This document shows, piece after piece, positions 1 through 13,485 of a DNA stretch of 64,000 nucleotides. Under the pieces are notes generated by a model. It was not told the origin of the DNA. It saw nothing but the letters and a program-made list of their open reading frames with translations, and searched no databases. Position numbers and translations under genes: made by a program. This stretch comes from Beroe forskalii. Lineage: Eukaryota; Ctenophora; Nuda; Beroida; Beroidae. Every line of letters begins with the position of its first letter. The stretch's first letter is position 1. The stretch spans positions 62,001-126,000 of the forward strand of contig WFMF01000084.1 of assembly GCA_011033025.1 (NCBI GenBank), given 5' to 3'.

Positions 1-156
1 TTTCAGAAGCAAAGGCGCCGTATTTTAACGACTTTTGCACTTATTTAACAGCCCTGGTTGCTTGAAATGGTAAATAGCTGAAAGCTTACGCCTGGCATTG
101 GAAATTATTGTTTTTTACTTGACCTTATAATTTCCGACCTTAGCATAGCACGACCA

Positions 157-290
157 ACCATGGTGTCTCCACCTTTTAAGGCGCGGCGTATTACGCCGCG
201 CTTGGGTACTTTTTGGGTTCTTGCGTCTAACAAAACTTACCCTTGCGCGGCGTAATACGCCGCGCCTCAAAAAGTCAAGACACCAGGGTA
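157..290. repeat. Small palindromic (MITE-like) element
   Basis: The ends are imperfect inverted copies (around GGTGTCTCCACCTTTT at the left and AAAAAGTCAAGACACC at the right). Each arm carries its own GC-rich palindrome (GCGCGGCGTATTACGCCGCGC class). The same GCGGCGTAA-type core appears in the hairpins at 60622 and 63235. No coding capacity; probably a non-autonomous element. Confidence 0.6.
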
Positions 291-1741
291 AATTGGTAAG
301 GGCGATCCGAACATTTCTGCAAGCTACTCTCGAGTTTAAGCATTTTAGCCGGTGTGTCAGTGGTGCTATTTGCAGGGTGAATTATTTCACCGTCAATAAT
401 CAATATTAATATGAAATTATGGCCCTGTTTTGACACCAGCAGCAGTAGGCTTTGTGCAATCAGTAAGCAATATTCCTGGATAAATTACATAATGTATTGT
501 GCCCGTGCGTTCTCATAATGCAATAATGCAGGAACTATTGCCTATTGCCCTATTGGTGCTGCTTTACCAACGGGTAGACTGACGTATTATGCCCTACACG
601 AATGATTGACTGCTTGAGATGGCATTTTCAGGGCTTGTAATTCCAAACTGATGACACTGGATGCTGCCCCTTGCAATAGATTTAGTATTTAAATACCTAC
701 AAGAATGTTTTGGAGCGATCAAAAGACGTGCGAGCCAGTCTCTCGCTATTTCGTAGTGTCTCAGTTGTTAAATATTCCTTAATCTTTATTTGTCATACCG
801 TGGATGGTTTAAATTTAATACTGTTTGCAGTTTAGCAAATATGATGCAATGCTATTAGGTAATAGGTATGTAGATGTTTACTTGAAGATATGGAACCATG
901 CAGAAGGTATTTAACTTATTTTACAATTATTTTACGATTGCAATCTTGGAGGAAAAAGTAACAACCAAATAAAATTATTAAAAATCCTTCCCAATTTTTT
1001 TGATATTTCTTATCTTATCTAGCCAATAAAAATTTACTTGCAAATTCCATCATTTGGAAAGCTAGTTTCACATGTTTTGCTTAATTTTTTGCTTTTTCAC
1101 ATGTGAATTTGGTTTAAAAATGCTTCAGCATTATTTTCTACTTCCTAGTGTATACAGTGGCCCTTGAATTCCCGATTCATTCATGCCACATCCGATTCAT
1201 CCATACCTCATTATTATCAAACTCACCACTTTGTAAAAGCCAGGCCAACTTTTTTGTATTTTTGGCACCTCTCACCCGCTTATTTTTGTGAGGTTTGACA
1301 TTGCCAAAGAGTGTGCAAATATTATTTTCATTATCTGCTGTACCTACGGCTCTCAGAACGTGAAATCACCTGATTGGGATCATAGTAGCATGTGTAGAAA
1401 ATTCATTAAATTCTCGAAATGATACGATCTACTGTCAAATTTTGAATAAAGTCATCCTTGAATCACGATATTCCTTTGAAATAAATCATTAAGAAAGTTA
1501 ATGGATTCATCTCTTGCTGAGTGCCATAAAATTCTAATAGATTAAATTTAAAAATTCAGCAAAAAATTCAGGGCCGTTATGATATATGATTTCTATTACG
1601 TCTTGCAATAAATAAAACCATCAGCAAATTTCGAAAGTACCCATGACACGTCTTATTGCAAAATGCTTCACATGACAATAGCAGCGCATTAATTGTCATA
1701 AGAAATGGGACAAGGTTTAATAAATGGAGGCATATTTAAGG

Positions 1742-1845
1742 CACGTGACAGCTCTGGATTGCAGCGTTATGCATGGATATATCAGGCTGACACGTGACAT
1801 GTTTTACAGTTGTCACGTGACCTGAGTACCATAATCACGTGACTA
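1742..1845. promoter_or_regulatory. Cluster of four CACGTGAC E-box motifs
   Basis: CACGTGAC occurs near 1742, 1791, 1814 and 1836. The third copy is the full palindrome GTCACGTGAC, the form preferred by USF/MITF/TFE-type bHLH-zip factors. No gene start is recognisable within 2 kb, so a promoter or enhancer role is inference only. Confidence 0.4.
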
Positions 1846-2084
1846 CTCCGTGGCAAGAAGAACAGACAGTAGGGAGAGTATGTCATGATCACATCTTTTA
1901 AGAGGGGAGCTGGTGACGGGGAAGTGTGTGTTTTATAAGGCAGGGGTTAATGCAGGTACAGCTGACAGGTGCCCCCTATACCATTAATAATGTGTTTTAT
2001 TACTTTATCTCCGTTGATTGATATATCTCTAGAGCTGCTGGAGAGGAGAAGGAGATCGTGCTGTAGCAGTTCTGGAGTACCGAC

Positions 2085-2530
2085 TTTCCTTCTCCTTCTT
2101 ATTTCCTGACAATTCCTCATTTCATTCTCCTCATTTCTTTCTCCTCATTTCCTTCTACTCCATATTTCCTGACAATTCCTCATTTCATTCTCCTCATTTC
2201 TTTCTCCTCATTTCCTTCTCCTCATTTCCTCCCCCCTTTCCCTGCCCATTCTTCATTTCCTCATTTCCTGCCCACTCCTCATTTCACAATTTCCCGCCTT
2301 TCTTCATTTCCTTCCCGTTATTTTCTGCCATAATTTCCTGCCCTAATTTATTCACAAATCCTCATTTCCTTCTCCTCATTTCCTTCTCCTCATTTCCTTC
2401 TCCTCGTTTCCTGCCCTCATTTGCTGATCATTTTCTCACCATTCCTCATTTCATTACCACTCCTCATTTCTTTAGTCTTTACCCCTCCTCATTTCATTAC
2501 CCCTCCTCATTTCCTCATTTCCTGCCCCAT
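2085..2530. repeat. CT-rich minisatellite (CTCCTCATTTCC)n
   Basis: Dozens of degenerate copies of a CTCCTCATTTCCTT-like unit make one strand almost purely pyrimidine. Open frames across it are by-products of the repeat. Confidence 0.85.
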
Positions 2531-2596
2531 TAAAAGAATTGACAGATACTCAAGAAGGCCTTCCAAGTTTGTGCCATCGATTCAGTTGCTTCAAAT

Positions 2597-2711
2597 GGCA
2601 TAAAACTCTTACACTAAACTTTTTCATGTTATTCCAATATATTTGTTTCAAATTCAGTTGGTGTAAATAACATAACACTCTTACACTTAACTTTTTATGT
2701 TATTCCAATAA
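2597..2711. repeat. Two-copy tandem duplication
   Basis: A segment of roughly 70 bases with the core CTCTTACACT and TTATTCCAATA is present twice in direct orientation with minor changes. Confidence 0.65.
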
Positions 2712-5084
2712 AGGTGTTATGCTTTATATTTCCCTATTTCATTTCCCATAAGGAGGATAGTGGCATTCACCCTACGCTTGTCTTATAAGACGTTTATCAA
2801 CCCTCCTGCATCTTTCATGTGACAAATTTCTAAATTGGTCACGGCTTTAAAAAATCAAAACTTTAACTCGATAACTCTCCCGCACTTATAAGTTGAGTTC
2901 AATTATAAATATTAATATTTTGTTTTTAACCAGTCTAATTTCCATTAAGATAATAGATTTGAGAATTATGTTTTAACTGCTTCTACCCTTTCATCCACAT
3001 TTAGAATCACAGCACAACATTGAGTCCCGTGTGAGATTTTGATTAGAATAAACAGCAAAATGCCTCCCACATAATATTGTGATCGTTTAACTACTGGGGT
3101 GCTGAATGCTGCGTGCAATTTACATTTTCTATTTATTTTCTATCAATTTCATCTTTCAATTTCATTTTTTAAACTTTCAATTTGAATTTGAATATAGATA
3201 ATTATTTTGATTTTGATTTCAATATTTGTGTGTTTGGAACTACTGGTGAGCCGATGGTAGACACTAGACAGCTAGATGCTATAAGGTTTGTTAATTTCAC
3301 GGATCGTTAAGCAATAGTCGCATAGTTCAATTAGCTATGTGGACAAACCGCAGCTTGGTTTGTGGTGTTTAAAATCAATTACACTGCTAACTATAATGGG
3401 GCCAAATGTCAAATGGTTCATGCTAACTTATTGCATGCCCTGATTTAATAAGCATTAACGCTCGCAGCACGCTATTCTAGTGGCCATATTTCCCATATTT
3501 GCCATTAATCGTTTGAAGGGGAGCAGTGAAATCTGCTATTGTGTTTCCAAAGTGGAAATAATACGCGAGAAATTTATTGTATTTTTGTGCATTTTTTGTT
3601 ATTGCGATGTATCTTACTTGCACCCCTTGCGTGGCGTATAACACTTTGACAGTTCTGGCAGCCTGACTTCAGATTTACTCGGTTTTGCTGAGGAACACTA
3701 TTTTATATTACTTCCTCGAAATACATTGATGCCACACTATTTAATACCTATATTAGTTAAACACCATGTCCATGGTATAATGATCAGCGAGGAATATTGC
3801 CTGTGGGATCCTGGTCGAGGGGTCATACGAGCGAATTACTGCGGGGGACTCCCGGAAGAGTGAAGACTCCCGGTGGACTCCCGGAAGACTCCCGGGAGAC
3901 TCTCGAAGTACGCCCGCAGTAATTCGCTCGTATGACCGGATGAGGTATTTACCAAACAGAGGGCGAATTGAACAGTCAACTCGTGTGCTGATTGGTAATA
4001 TCGAAAGGATCTTTCGGTTAGGGTTAGGGTAATTTATAAAGCGTTGTCGATGTTAATATTCAATTTCACGGATGAAATTGAGGGGTTATAGATTTCATCG
4101 GAATTGAGGAAATGAATTTTGGTTAGCATCCCGACTGAAATCATGCTTCGATTCTGCTTGAACTGCCACTTTGTCATCCATAAGCAGCTATAATTCCTTG
4201 CCATTTAAACGTTGGCCACAAGTTTGTAAGACGTAATTTTGAACCTACGAAAATATTGCATCAATTAGCTAATTTTTCGTTGCAAATTGATAAATCATAA
4301 TCGTATTCGGGTTCCATAGTGGGATTATAAAGGCACTCACACTGAAGTCTTTTGCTGCAGATCTGAGTTTAAACTATTTTATTAAACGATACACTCGCCG
4401 ATTTAACAAGCAATTGACCACTGAACACTATTGATCTACAAAACATCTGCTTAGCACGGACTTTAGACACCTCGGCATCTGTAAAACACCACTTTAGAGC
4501 GTGATAATGACGTCACCATAACAACGTGTTATCTGTGCACGTGCAAGTAACGCCGTGCCATTACTTAACGCTATGCTGCAGTGTTTTCATCTACTGGATA
4601 TAAGCACATACGGTCAGATAATTATTTGAGATTGGTAATATTTGACTGTACTTTGCGTTTGTTGATTCTGTAGACTTGAGGAGTGAGTAGAATCATCTTT
4701 TCTTATTCCCATTTTCTCATGTTACAGTTATTAAAACTTAATTTTTGACACTTTTATTAACTTTTCACGCGTCAACGGTAGCTTAATTAAGAAAATTCAA
4801 ACGCTTTTTCAGTGTTGTCTCCGTTATTTTATTCAGTTTTCATTGGTTAATTATTTCTTTAATAATTAGTTATTTCGGTTTTCTCTAATCTATATTGATT
4901 GCTGTGAATAATTTCATAGGGCTTTACTGCTTTAAACGTTACAACACTACTTTATAGAATCAAATTTGAGCACCTTGATGACGCTGAAGTTTCAACGAAA
5001 TAAATTTAATTTCAGAAAAAGTTCGTTTCACTCTGCCGAGCCGGGTATTTGTGATGTCAATGGAGGTCTAACTTTAATAAGATT
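2712..5084. other. Non-coding stretch, no gene seen
   Basis: No supportable exon on either strand. It contains the hairpin at 3821-3937, a short telomere-like GGTTAGGGTTAGGGT at about 4017 (see rejected items) and one TGACGTCA at about 4508. Confidence 0.55.
3821..3937. repeat. 117-bp element with perfect 25-bp terminal inverted repeats
   Basis: The first 25 bases (starting GGTCATACGAGCG) and the last 25 (ending CGCTCGTATGACC) are exact reverse complements. The interior is three degenerate copies of GGACTCCCGGAAGA plus a CCCGGGAG palindrome. No reading frame. A recently moved or actively conserved hairpin element. Confidence 0.75.
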
Positions 5085-8000
5085 TTAAAAAATCAAAATC
5101 AAAATCAAAATAAAATACAATCAAAGTAAAACCAAAATTAAATCAAAATTAAATCAAAATAAAATCAAAATAAAACCAAAGTAAAATAGAAATAAAACCA
5201 TTTTAAAATGAAAATAAAAATATGAAAACGAAATGAAAATGAAAGAAAAATCAAAATAAAAGTAAAATCAAAATAAAACCAGAATAAAACCAAAGTAAAA
5301 CCAAAGTAAAATAAAACCATTTTAAAATGAAAATAAAATAAAATGAAAACGAAATGAAAATGAAAGTAAAATCAAAATAAAACAAAATAAAAGTAAAACC
5401 AAAATTAAATCAAAATAAAATCAAAATAAAACTAAAGTAAAATAAAAAATAAAACCATTTAAAAATTTTTAGAGTTTAAAAAAAAAAAAAACAAAAATTT
5501 AAGAAAAAAAAAAAAAAATGAAAAAAAAATGAAAAAAATTTCGAAAAAATTTTGAAAAAAAATCGCTCATGGCCGAGGTGGCTAATCTAGAATCTACAGC
5601 GCGCGCTGTATGAAAATTCGTGCGCAACAAAAGTTATGTTAAAGGAGTCCGCGCTCACTGACCCATATCTCAAGATCCACAAATAGTAGAGACATGATCG
5701 AGGTCATGTTTTGTTCATCTAAGACAGGAGTAGGTAATTGGCTATAAGAGAAGTTCTGATGACGTCATTATGATGTCATTATGACGTCATCAACTTAGCG
5801 AAATTTTCTTGCTTGTTTAGCGAAAATAGGTCATCTTTGTGCGCATTTTTGACCAAGAAGGAATGGAGATAGCTCAGAAATGTTGAAAAATCGTTAGTTG
5901 GAAATTTAAAGAGCTTTCAGAAAATCATACGGATCATTGGGCTATCTCGATTTTTCATCGAGATATACGCGATTTTCTAAGGCACGGTGAAAAATCGATT
6001 TTGAAGTTTTAGAAGAAAACTTAAACGAGTGACATGTCAAAACTTACGACTTATCATGAGCTGAGACCGGCCAAAGTATGTTGGGCTAAGGCGAAATTGT
6101 ATAGTAGGCTATGTGGGAAATCGATTTGAGCCAATTTTGGTGCTGTGATGACGTCATCAAAATCGCGTAAAAACACTAAAACAACGTATTTTGCGATAGA
6201 TTGTTATTTTGCGCTACTTTGAACATCTCTTTGAACATCTCTTACTCAGAGAGTTTTCATTGTATTATGTTTTACTTCAATACATTGCTTGTAGACCTCG
6301 AGATTTAGCTATAAAACGAGTTCCGTGGTGAACGGCCGAAAAATGTTGCCATGGGAAGCCTCCAAAGATTGACCGCTAAATTATTGAGATTACATCTATG
6401 ACGAAAATTTGCACTGTAGCCAGCTATTCTGTGATACGATGGTGAACTAATGTCTAATAATGGTTTTCATATTTCTCGCAGTGATTTGGGAGGGAAATAT
6501 AAGATGAAATTATGAAGGACGTGAATTCTCGTGGACATTTTGTAGAAATTACGGTATTTAAAGAAACTGGTATTTACACGTGAATTTCGACTTGATTACA
6601 TTGAAACAAGTTCAAATGCGATAAAGGTATGTGAAATTGAAGCCAGTTGCTGTTTTTCAGCACGTGAGTTCACGTCAATGAGTTGTAGAAATAAAGAATT
6701 ATGTCAATTTTTATAATTTCAAGTAAGAATAACGTTGTTTCGGACTGCACGAGGCTTAGTAATGTTCGTCCGAACAGAAAAATCGATGTGACAAAATGGA
6801 CTGGCCACACCTAATTAAGCTTTTAAGCAGGGGTTACCACGAAAACCGTCCAAAATGTCAGTTATGGAGGTCCTATATACATATCCCCGGAACGAAACTT
6901 GAAAACGAGATAGAAAACGATGAAAGGAAATGGGTTGAAATAAGCGAATTTACATTTGGTGAAACTCTGTTTGCACCATCTTATCTTACTATATATAATG
7001 CGTGTTTAATAATATATATATATATATTTATTTATTTATTTATGGCGATTCGTTTTCAGTGGGCAAAATTCTTTTCATCGTGTTGCAAAAACTGCGCACG
7101 TAAATCAGAAAATAATGACGATTTTTCGGCATTTCTGAAACTCGTTGGGCCACGCCCTTTTTCGCGTAAATAAAAAACAATTTTTCCAAAATTCTTTCGC
7201 CATCGAGTTGCTTATGATGAATAAAAATTCACACCCTGAGGGGCGTTTTGAAATTGGCTAAAATTAAAGGTTTTGTAATTTTTTCAAAATTGCAAACCAT
7301 CGAGTTGCTTATGATGAATAAAAATTTTGAGAATTTTGTCCGAATTATTGGGTCTCTCTGAGAGCGTGGGAGGCCACGCCCTTTTTCGCAAAATTAAACT
7401 TTCGAATTTTTTCAAAATTCCTTCGCCATCAAGTTGCATATGATGAATAAAAGTTTGAGAATTTTGTCCCACAATTATTGGTCACTTTAAGGGCGTGGGA
7501 GGCCACGCCCTTTTTTCGCAAAAATTAAACTTTCGAATTTTTTCAAAATTCCTTCGCCATCAAGTTGCATGATGAATAAAAGTTTTGAGAATTTTGTCCA
7601 GATTATTGGGTCACCCAAGGGTTCATGGGACCTCTCCCTTTCAAAAAAAATCAAAGTTTCGTTTTTCCGGGGTCCTTCGCTATGGAGTTGCCAAAATGGT
7701 TTTAAGGTTTTGACTGCAGTTGTCACTTTTTACCGTTGGGGGCGTGGGATACTTTTTTCACAAAATTTAAGTTTCGATTTCCCCTCCAAACTCGCTCGGT
7801 CAAATCACTGTCAAAGGGACATGTGGGTTGTTAAATATGCGGCTGCCATCATTCGCCGTCCGTAGGACGGGAACCGACTAGTGGTTATAATAGGCGGTTG
7901 AGAACGACGTTATTACTATGGTTGAATATGGTAAGTCAATGAAATAAGCGTCTAAATTTTCCCATGGGACCGTTTACAAAATTGACGTATTTCTTAATTT

Positions 8001-9842
8001 CTACAACTCATTGACGTGAACTCACGTGCTGAAAACAGCAACTGGCTTCAATTTCACATAAATTTATCGTATTTGAAGTTGTTTCAATGTAATCAAGTCG
8101 AAAATCACGTGTAAATACCAGTTTCTTTAAATCCCGTAATTTCTACAAAACGTCCACGAGAATTCACGTGCTTCAAATAACGATTTGACACTTTTTTGAC
8201 AGGATTAAAACAGACCCATACTTCTCTCATGAGTCGGATACTTAATATATGACTAAGATTTATGTAGTGATGTACGGTATTGCATATGAATTGATTGTGT
8301 CGAGAAGAATAAAATTTTAGTTTGATTCATAATTTCATCTTATATTTCCCTCCCAAATCACTGCGAGAAATATGAAAACCATTATTAGACATTAGTTCAC
8401 CATCGTATCACAGAATAGCTGGCTACAGTGCAAATTTTCGTCATAGATGTAATCTCAATAATTTAGCGGTCAATCTTTGGAGGCTTCCCATGGCAACATT
8501 TTTCGGCCGTTCACCACGGAACTCGTTTTATAGCTAAATCTCGAGGTCTACAAGCAATGTATTGAAGTAAAACATAATACAATGAAAACTCTCTGAGTAA
8601 GAGATGTAATGTTCAAAGTAGCGCAAAATAACAATCTATCGCAAAATACGTTGTTTTAGTGTTTTTACGCGATTTTGATGACGTCATCACAGCACCAAAA
8701 TTGGCTCAAATCGATTTCCCACATAGCCTACTATACAATTTCGCCTTAGCCCAACATACTTTGGCCGGTCTCAGCTCATGATAAGTCGTAAGTTTTGACA
8801 TGTCACTCGTTTAAGTTTTCTTCTAAAACTTCAAAATCGATTTTTCACCGTGCCTTAGAAAATCGCGTATATCTCGATGAAAAATCGAGATAGCCCAATG
8901 ATCCGTATGATTTTCTGAAAGCTCTTTAAATTTCCAACTAACGATTTTCAACATTTCTGAGCTATCTCCATTCCTTCTTGGTCAAAAATGCGCACAAAGA
9001 TGACCTATTTTCGCTAAACAAGCAAGAAAATTTCGCTAAGTTGATGACGTCATAATGACATCATAATGACGTCATCAGAACTTCTCTTATAGCCAATTAC
9101 CTACTCCTGTCTTAGATGAACAAAACATGACCTCAATCATGTCTCTACTATTTGTGGATCTTGAGATATGGGTCAGTGAGCGCGGACTCCTTTAACATAA
9201 CTTTTGTTGCGCACGAATTTTCATACAGCGCGCGCTGTAGATTCTAGATTAGCCACCTCGGCCATGAGCGATTTTTTTTCAAAATTTTTTCGAAATTTTT
9301 TTCATTTTTTTTTTTTTTTTTTTTCTTAAATTTACTTTGGTTTTTTTTTTTTTTTTTTTTTTTAAACTAAAAATTTTTAAATGGTTTTATTTTTTATTTT
9401 ACTTTAGTTTTATTTTGATTTTATTTTGATTTAATTTTGGTTTACTTTTATTTTGTTTTATTTTGATTTTACTTTCATTTTCATTTCGTCTTTCATTTTA
9501 TTTTCATTTCAAAATGGTTTCATTTTACTTTGGTTTTACTTTGGTTTTATTCTGGTTTTATTTTGATTTTACTTTTATTTTGATTTTACTTTCATTTTCA
9601 TTTCGTTTTCATTTTATTTTCATTTTAAAATGGTTTTATTTCTATTTTACTTTGGTTTTATTTTGATTTAATTTTGATTTAATTTTGGTTTTACTTTGAT
9701 TGTATTGTATTTTGATTTTCATTTTGATTTTTTAAAATTTTCATTTCATTTTTGTTTCATTTTCATTCTATTTTCATTTCATTTTGGTTTTATTTTTATT
9801 TTATTTTTATTTTAGGTTGATTTTACTCGGCTTGCATTTCTG
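5085..9842. mobile_element. Foldback element A (about 4.8 kb, ends truncated)
   Basis: The left arm (about 5085-6740) and right arm (about 8000-9842) are long, near-identical inverted copies. The outer parts are AAAATCAAAATAAAA-type simple sequence, followed by GGCCGAGGTGGCTAAT, a GCGCGCGCTG palindrome, several TGACGTCA sites and about 1.2 kb of unique arm. The centre holds about 0.9 kb absent from the sister copy at 20857-25970, including a 4-unit tandem repeat. The outermost TATGGTGGCC termini of the sister copies are missing here. A 160-bp arm segment (near 8177-8330) is in the right arm only; in the sister copy it is in the left arm, so the two elements lie in opposite orientation. No transposase frame is seen. 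Confidence 0.8.
7190..7690. repeat. Tandem repeat of about 120 bp x4 in the core of foldback A
   Basis: Four diverged copies of a unit containing TTCGCCATCGAGTTGC, ATGATGAATAAAA and GGCCACGCCCTTTTT. Small frames on both strands follow the repeat and are not gene-like. Confidence 0.75.
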
Positions 9843-12837
9843 GTAGATGTCAGTGAGCTGATCACGAATTTATGAAGTTTTTTGAAATTGAACAAAAATG
9901 ATCACGAATATATCACGATTTTTTAAATTTGACTAAGTCAGCGACCAGTCTGCTAATATCTTAATACTTCCGATGTGACGAACCGGTTCTTATGTTTGAT
10001 CATGAGGTATGTCGATGATATCCCTCTGGTAAGTATATGTAACTGGTTCTATAATCATGAAATATGTGGATGATAAAGGATACTAAGAACTTGAAACCTG
10101 GTGATATCCAGATGCCCAGGGCCCTGACCCATGGTATGGGAAGACCATGGACATATATGGAGAAATAGTAAATTTATGACGTCATTAAAATAGCATAAGG
10201 TAGTAAGTTTATGAGGTTAAACTGTTCATGTTTTGTGCGCAGGATTGCACTGATCTGTCACTACCGAATTTAGTCAATCGTGGATTTTATTTTTCTTTAC
10301 TGCAGCAAATGTTCGCTCCGAAATTGTCCTAAGTTTTTCTTGTATTGGCCTGGTATTTATTATCAATTTGATCAAATAAGGCGAAATTTTGGTAAATCTT
10401 AATTTATACTGACATTCTGCAACTCTTTATCGTTGATTATGCAGTTAAGAGTGATTGAGTACTTATGATAATAACCACAGTTTGACAAAGTAATGAGCAT
10501 TAAGGTTAAATAGTTTCTCTCATCAAGGTTTTCCTATGAAGCCAAACTATCAGTCAGAAACTACATAAACTCAGGTAAATAGTAGTAAACTAGGTATGTC
10601 CGTATTGATAAAGAGCAAAAACTATTTTACAGAAGTTTCTTTGCTTCGCGTCCTGCATCGTCCTTCCTTGGTGGATGAGCACACAATCGGTCGAACCACA
10701 CTCGGTTTTTGAGCTAGTGTGATAGAAGTATGAGATTTGTCCGAACTAAGAACTTTGCCTTAAAATGCACTTTTCGTGTTTCTTCTGCCCTTCTAAATCT
10801 GCCTCAACAAAACGACAGCAATTCCACAGTCCACACAACACAAAATTTAGGAATCATTGTAAGATTTCATTTTTGGGATTTTTTGAACTTATTATAATTT
10901 TATTTTACTACATGTGTTGTTTCGATAACACAACTTTATTACTTAAAGTGTGTTGACGGAAGACTTGCCGAGCTATTTAACCTCACTTCTAAAAACTCTC
11001 CTTTTAACGTCGTCAAGTCCCCACTTTCTGCCATGACGATTACTTCATCTCCGACGCCTACTTCGAGTGCTGCGCGCGCGCACTAAAATAATATATATTC
11101 TAGTAATCATCACTTGCATCATATATACATTGGCGTGCGCTGACTGCTGGTTGGAGGAATAGGCGGTTAATCATGACGCAATCACGCTAGTTTCACTCTG
11201 TGCGCTGCGCGTGTATAACCGTCTATTCCTCAGTCCGAGACCGTAACAATGTGCATGAACTCTGTTATTTTAAGGAGACCGGGGGGTTTTTAAGTTAATG
11301 GAAACAGGAATATTCCGCCAGATTATATTGGCTTCACGAACACAAGATTGGGATCACGCATTAAAAATATGCGTTTTTTTCAACAATTTGGCAGCGCGCA
11401 TACTGTCAATGACGTCATTTCGACCGCCTATTTATTCTGAGCGCACATCAGGATCGCTTCCAGGGAACAGGGAAATGCGGAAGATATTGTCGTCATCGTC
11501 ACGGTTCAGAACGGTGGGTTGGTGTCGTGGAGATGCGTATTTAGTGAGCGTAACATCTAGTGTATTAAATTTATTATTTTTATTATATTGTGATTCGTTA
11601 TATAACGATACTTGTTGCGTTTGGTGATGATGTGTAAGATTCTATGTGAATATATTTAGTTTTTCTATTCGCCACACGTGGACAGGTATTTCGTTTTGTT
11701 TATTTTCCTTTCGCTTTTGATTTGAGTGTTGATACTTGATTTCTATAACGCAGTCGCCTATTAGTAACATATTATGTATCTCAATCTAAATCGTTGGAGC
11801 TCAAAGATCATTATATCTCTGTTGCTGAAAAACATAAGAAATATTGCTATCCTCTTTATGACAGCTCAGAAACAGTTTAATCATACTGTGAGAAAGGAGC
11901 GTTCGAAGCTGAATAAAACATAATTTATTAGAGAAGGTATTAACTCTTTCACACCCTGCAACTGGCAGCAGAGTTGTTACATTTACGCACATAACGAATT
12001 TTTAAAACGGTGACGAATTTGACGAACTTCTTACAGCCCTGACAGAATTTTTCCCGAATTCTGAGATCATGTCACAAAATCAGGAAAAACTTTCGAAAAC
12101 ATGGATTTCTGTTGTGATTTTGTGATTTCGCAAGAATTTTCGATTTCCTTGGCTCGACGAATTTCGCCGAACTTTTCCCCGAATTTAAATCAGTGGCGAT
12201 TTTGACGAATTTTACCTTGATTTTTTGACAAATGTAATATCCATTATGATTGTGGGGAAAACTAAAGGATATGCTTCAGCGTGGACAGTGTGGTCATATA
12301 AGAGTACTGGCTTTAAAACACTGCCCTAATAAAGTGTTGCAGTTCTTAAGTATACTAAGGTAAAAAAATTCAGCGTGGGCAGTCTGAGTGGTTTATTTGG
12401 TATCGTACACAATCTAAATCTTGGCTGTATAATCACATTCGTCGCAATAGCAATCACGTGAGAGGCAGTCGATTGACCGAGCATTGTGCTCAAATACCGG
12501 AACTGTAGAGTTGTATCCGAGAATATCTGAGGAGAGAGTGTATCTGAGGATATCTGAGGATAGAGTATATCTGAGAATATCTGAGGATAGAATGTATTTG
12601 AGAGTGAGGATATACTGTGAAAACTGAAAATTACATGGCATATCTGCTACTAAACGGGGGATGGATCTACAAGAGATCCAAACAGAGTCCCCGGCACGGG
12701 ACCTCCCGCTGGAAGGTCCCTGTTGCCAGGGCTACTGTGGATGGGAACGAATCCCGTACCTCCCCAGGAACATGGCCATATCAGAGAACTGGCTTAATGG
12801 AAACTGCACAGGGGTTTTACAAAACACTAATAAATTG

Positions 12838-12873
12838 AGGTGAGAACTTCTGCTGAAGCAGAAGTTCTCACCT
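12838..12873. repeat. Perfect 17-bp-arm palindrome, 2-base loop
   Basis: AGGTGAGAACTTCTGCT is followed after two bases by its exact reverse complement. There is no T-run after it and no adjacent gene end, so no terminator reading is warranted. Confidence 0.8.
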
Positions 12874-13399
12874 TACTTTATTAGTTATAATGGATGGTAG
12901 TTAGACAGATACAATTAATGCGCTGAAGGGAAGTGAGATGAAGGGAAGTGAGGTGAAGGGAAGTGGAACAATGAAAACAAGAGATGGTTCTCATGTATGT
13001 TGAGTTACTTAGTGCTTAAGTGTATCACACGCAGTCTGATATACGCTCGAAAAATAATGCGCATCTTCTAAACCGACATTTTAAATCAACATTTCTCAGT
13101 AAAGGTTATTTGGCGCTGGGTAATTTATTCAGTAGTTTTATTTCTAAATGGATGAATTGCATAATTTATCCTCCAAGTATGCCCATTTGCCCCAAGTATT
13201 CCTTTTGTCTTTCTTTGCTTCAACTACTATGCCTCAACTGTGCCCTTTCATCTCATCTATTCTTCTACACAGCCAAGAAGTTATTTAAATTGATTCACTA
13301 GTTTGCTTTTCACAAGCGTTGCTCACTATTTTGTATTTTTCCTGATTTTGAGTAACTAATTCCCTTAGAATAATTTAGCAGAGGAATAGTCTCATGAAA

Positions 13400-13485
13400 T
13401 AACTTTGCAGAGGAGCGTTCACTAAAACTAACTTTGCAGAGGAGCGTTCGCTAACACTAGCTTTGCAGCGTAGCGTTCTCTAAAG
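13400..13485. repeat. Short tandem repeat (about 29 bp x3-4)
   Basis: Units of the form AACTTTGCAGAGGAGCGTTC repeat with small changes. Confidence 0.7.

Larger units (their letters stand above)
1..2084. other. Non-coding stretch, no gene seen
   Basis: AT-rich sequence without an open frame of convincing length or codon character. The only structured items are the hairpin at 157-290 and the cluster of CACGTGAC motifs at 1742-1845, listed separately. Confidence 0.6.

Noticed and set aside
4017-4033. Telomere-like GGTTAGGGTTAGGGT
   Set aside because: Only about two and a half TTAGGG units; too short for a telomere or a convincing interstitial block.
6796-6990. Open frame starting MDWPHLIK, also present inverted at 23989-24174
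   Set aside because: The two copies differ mainly at amino-acid-changing positions, and a third fragment at 26341 has no frame; it is a repeat segment and not a conserved protein.
9463-9666. Phe/Leu-rich frames in TTTTATTTTGATTTTA tracts (also near 21111 and 25326)
   Set aside because: Low-complexity outer arms of foldback elements; apparent hydrophobic helices come from T-rich codons.
12414-12641. Minus frame with Ser-Asp-Ile-Leu-Arg-Tyr repeats
   Set aside because: Generated by the TATCTGAGGATA tandem repeat.
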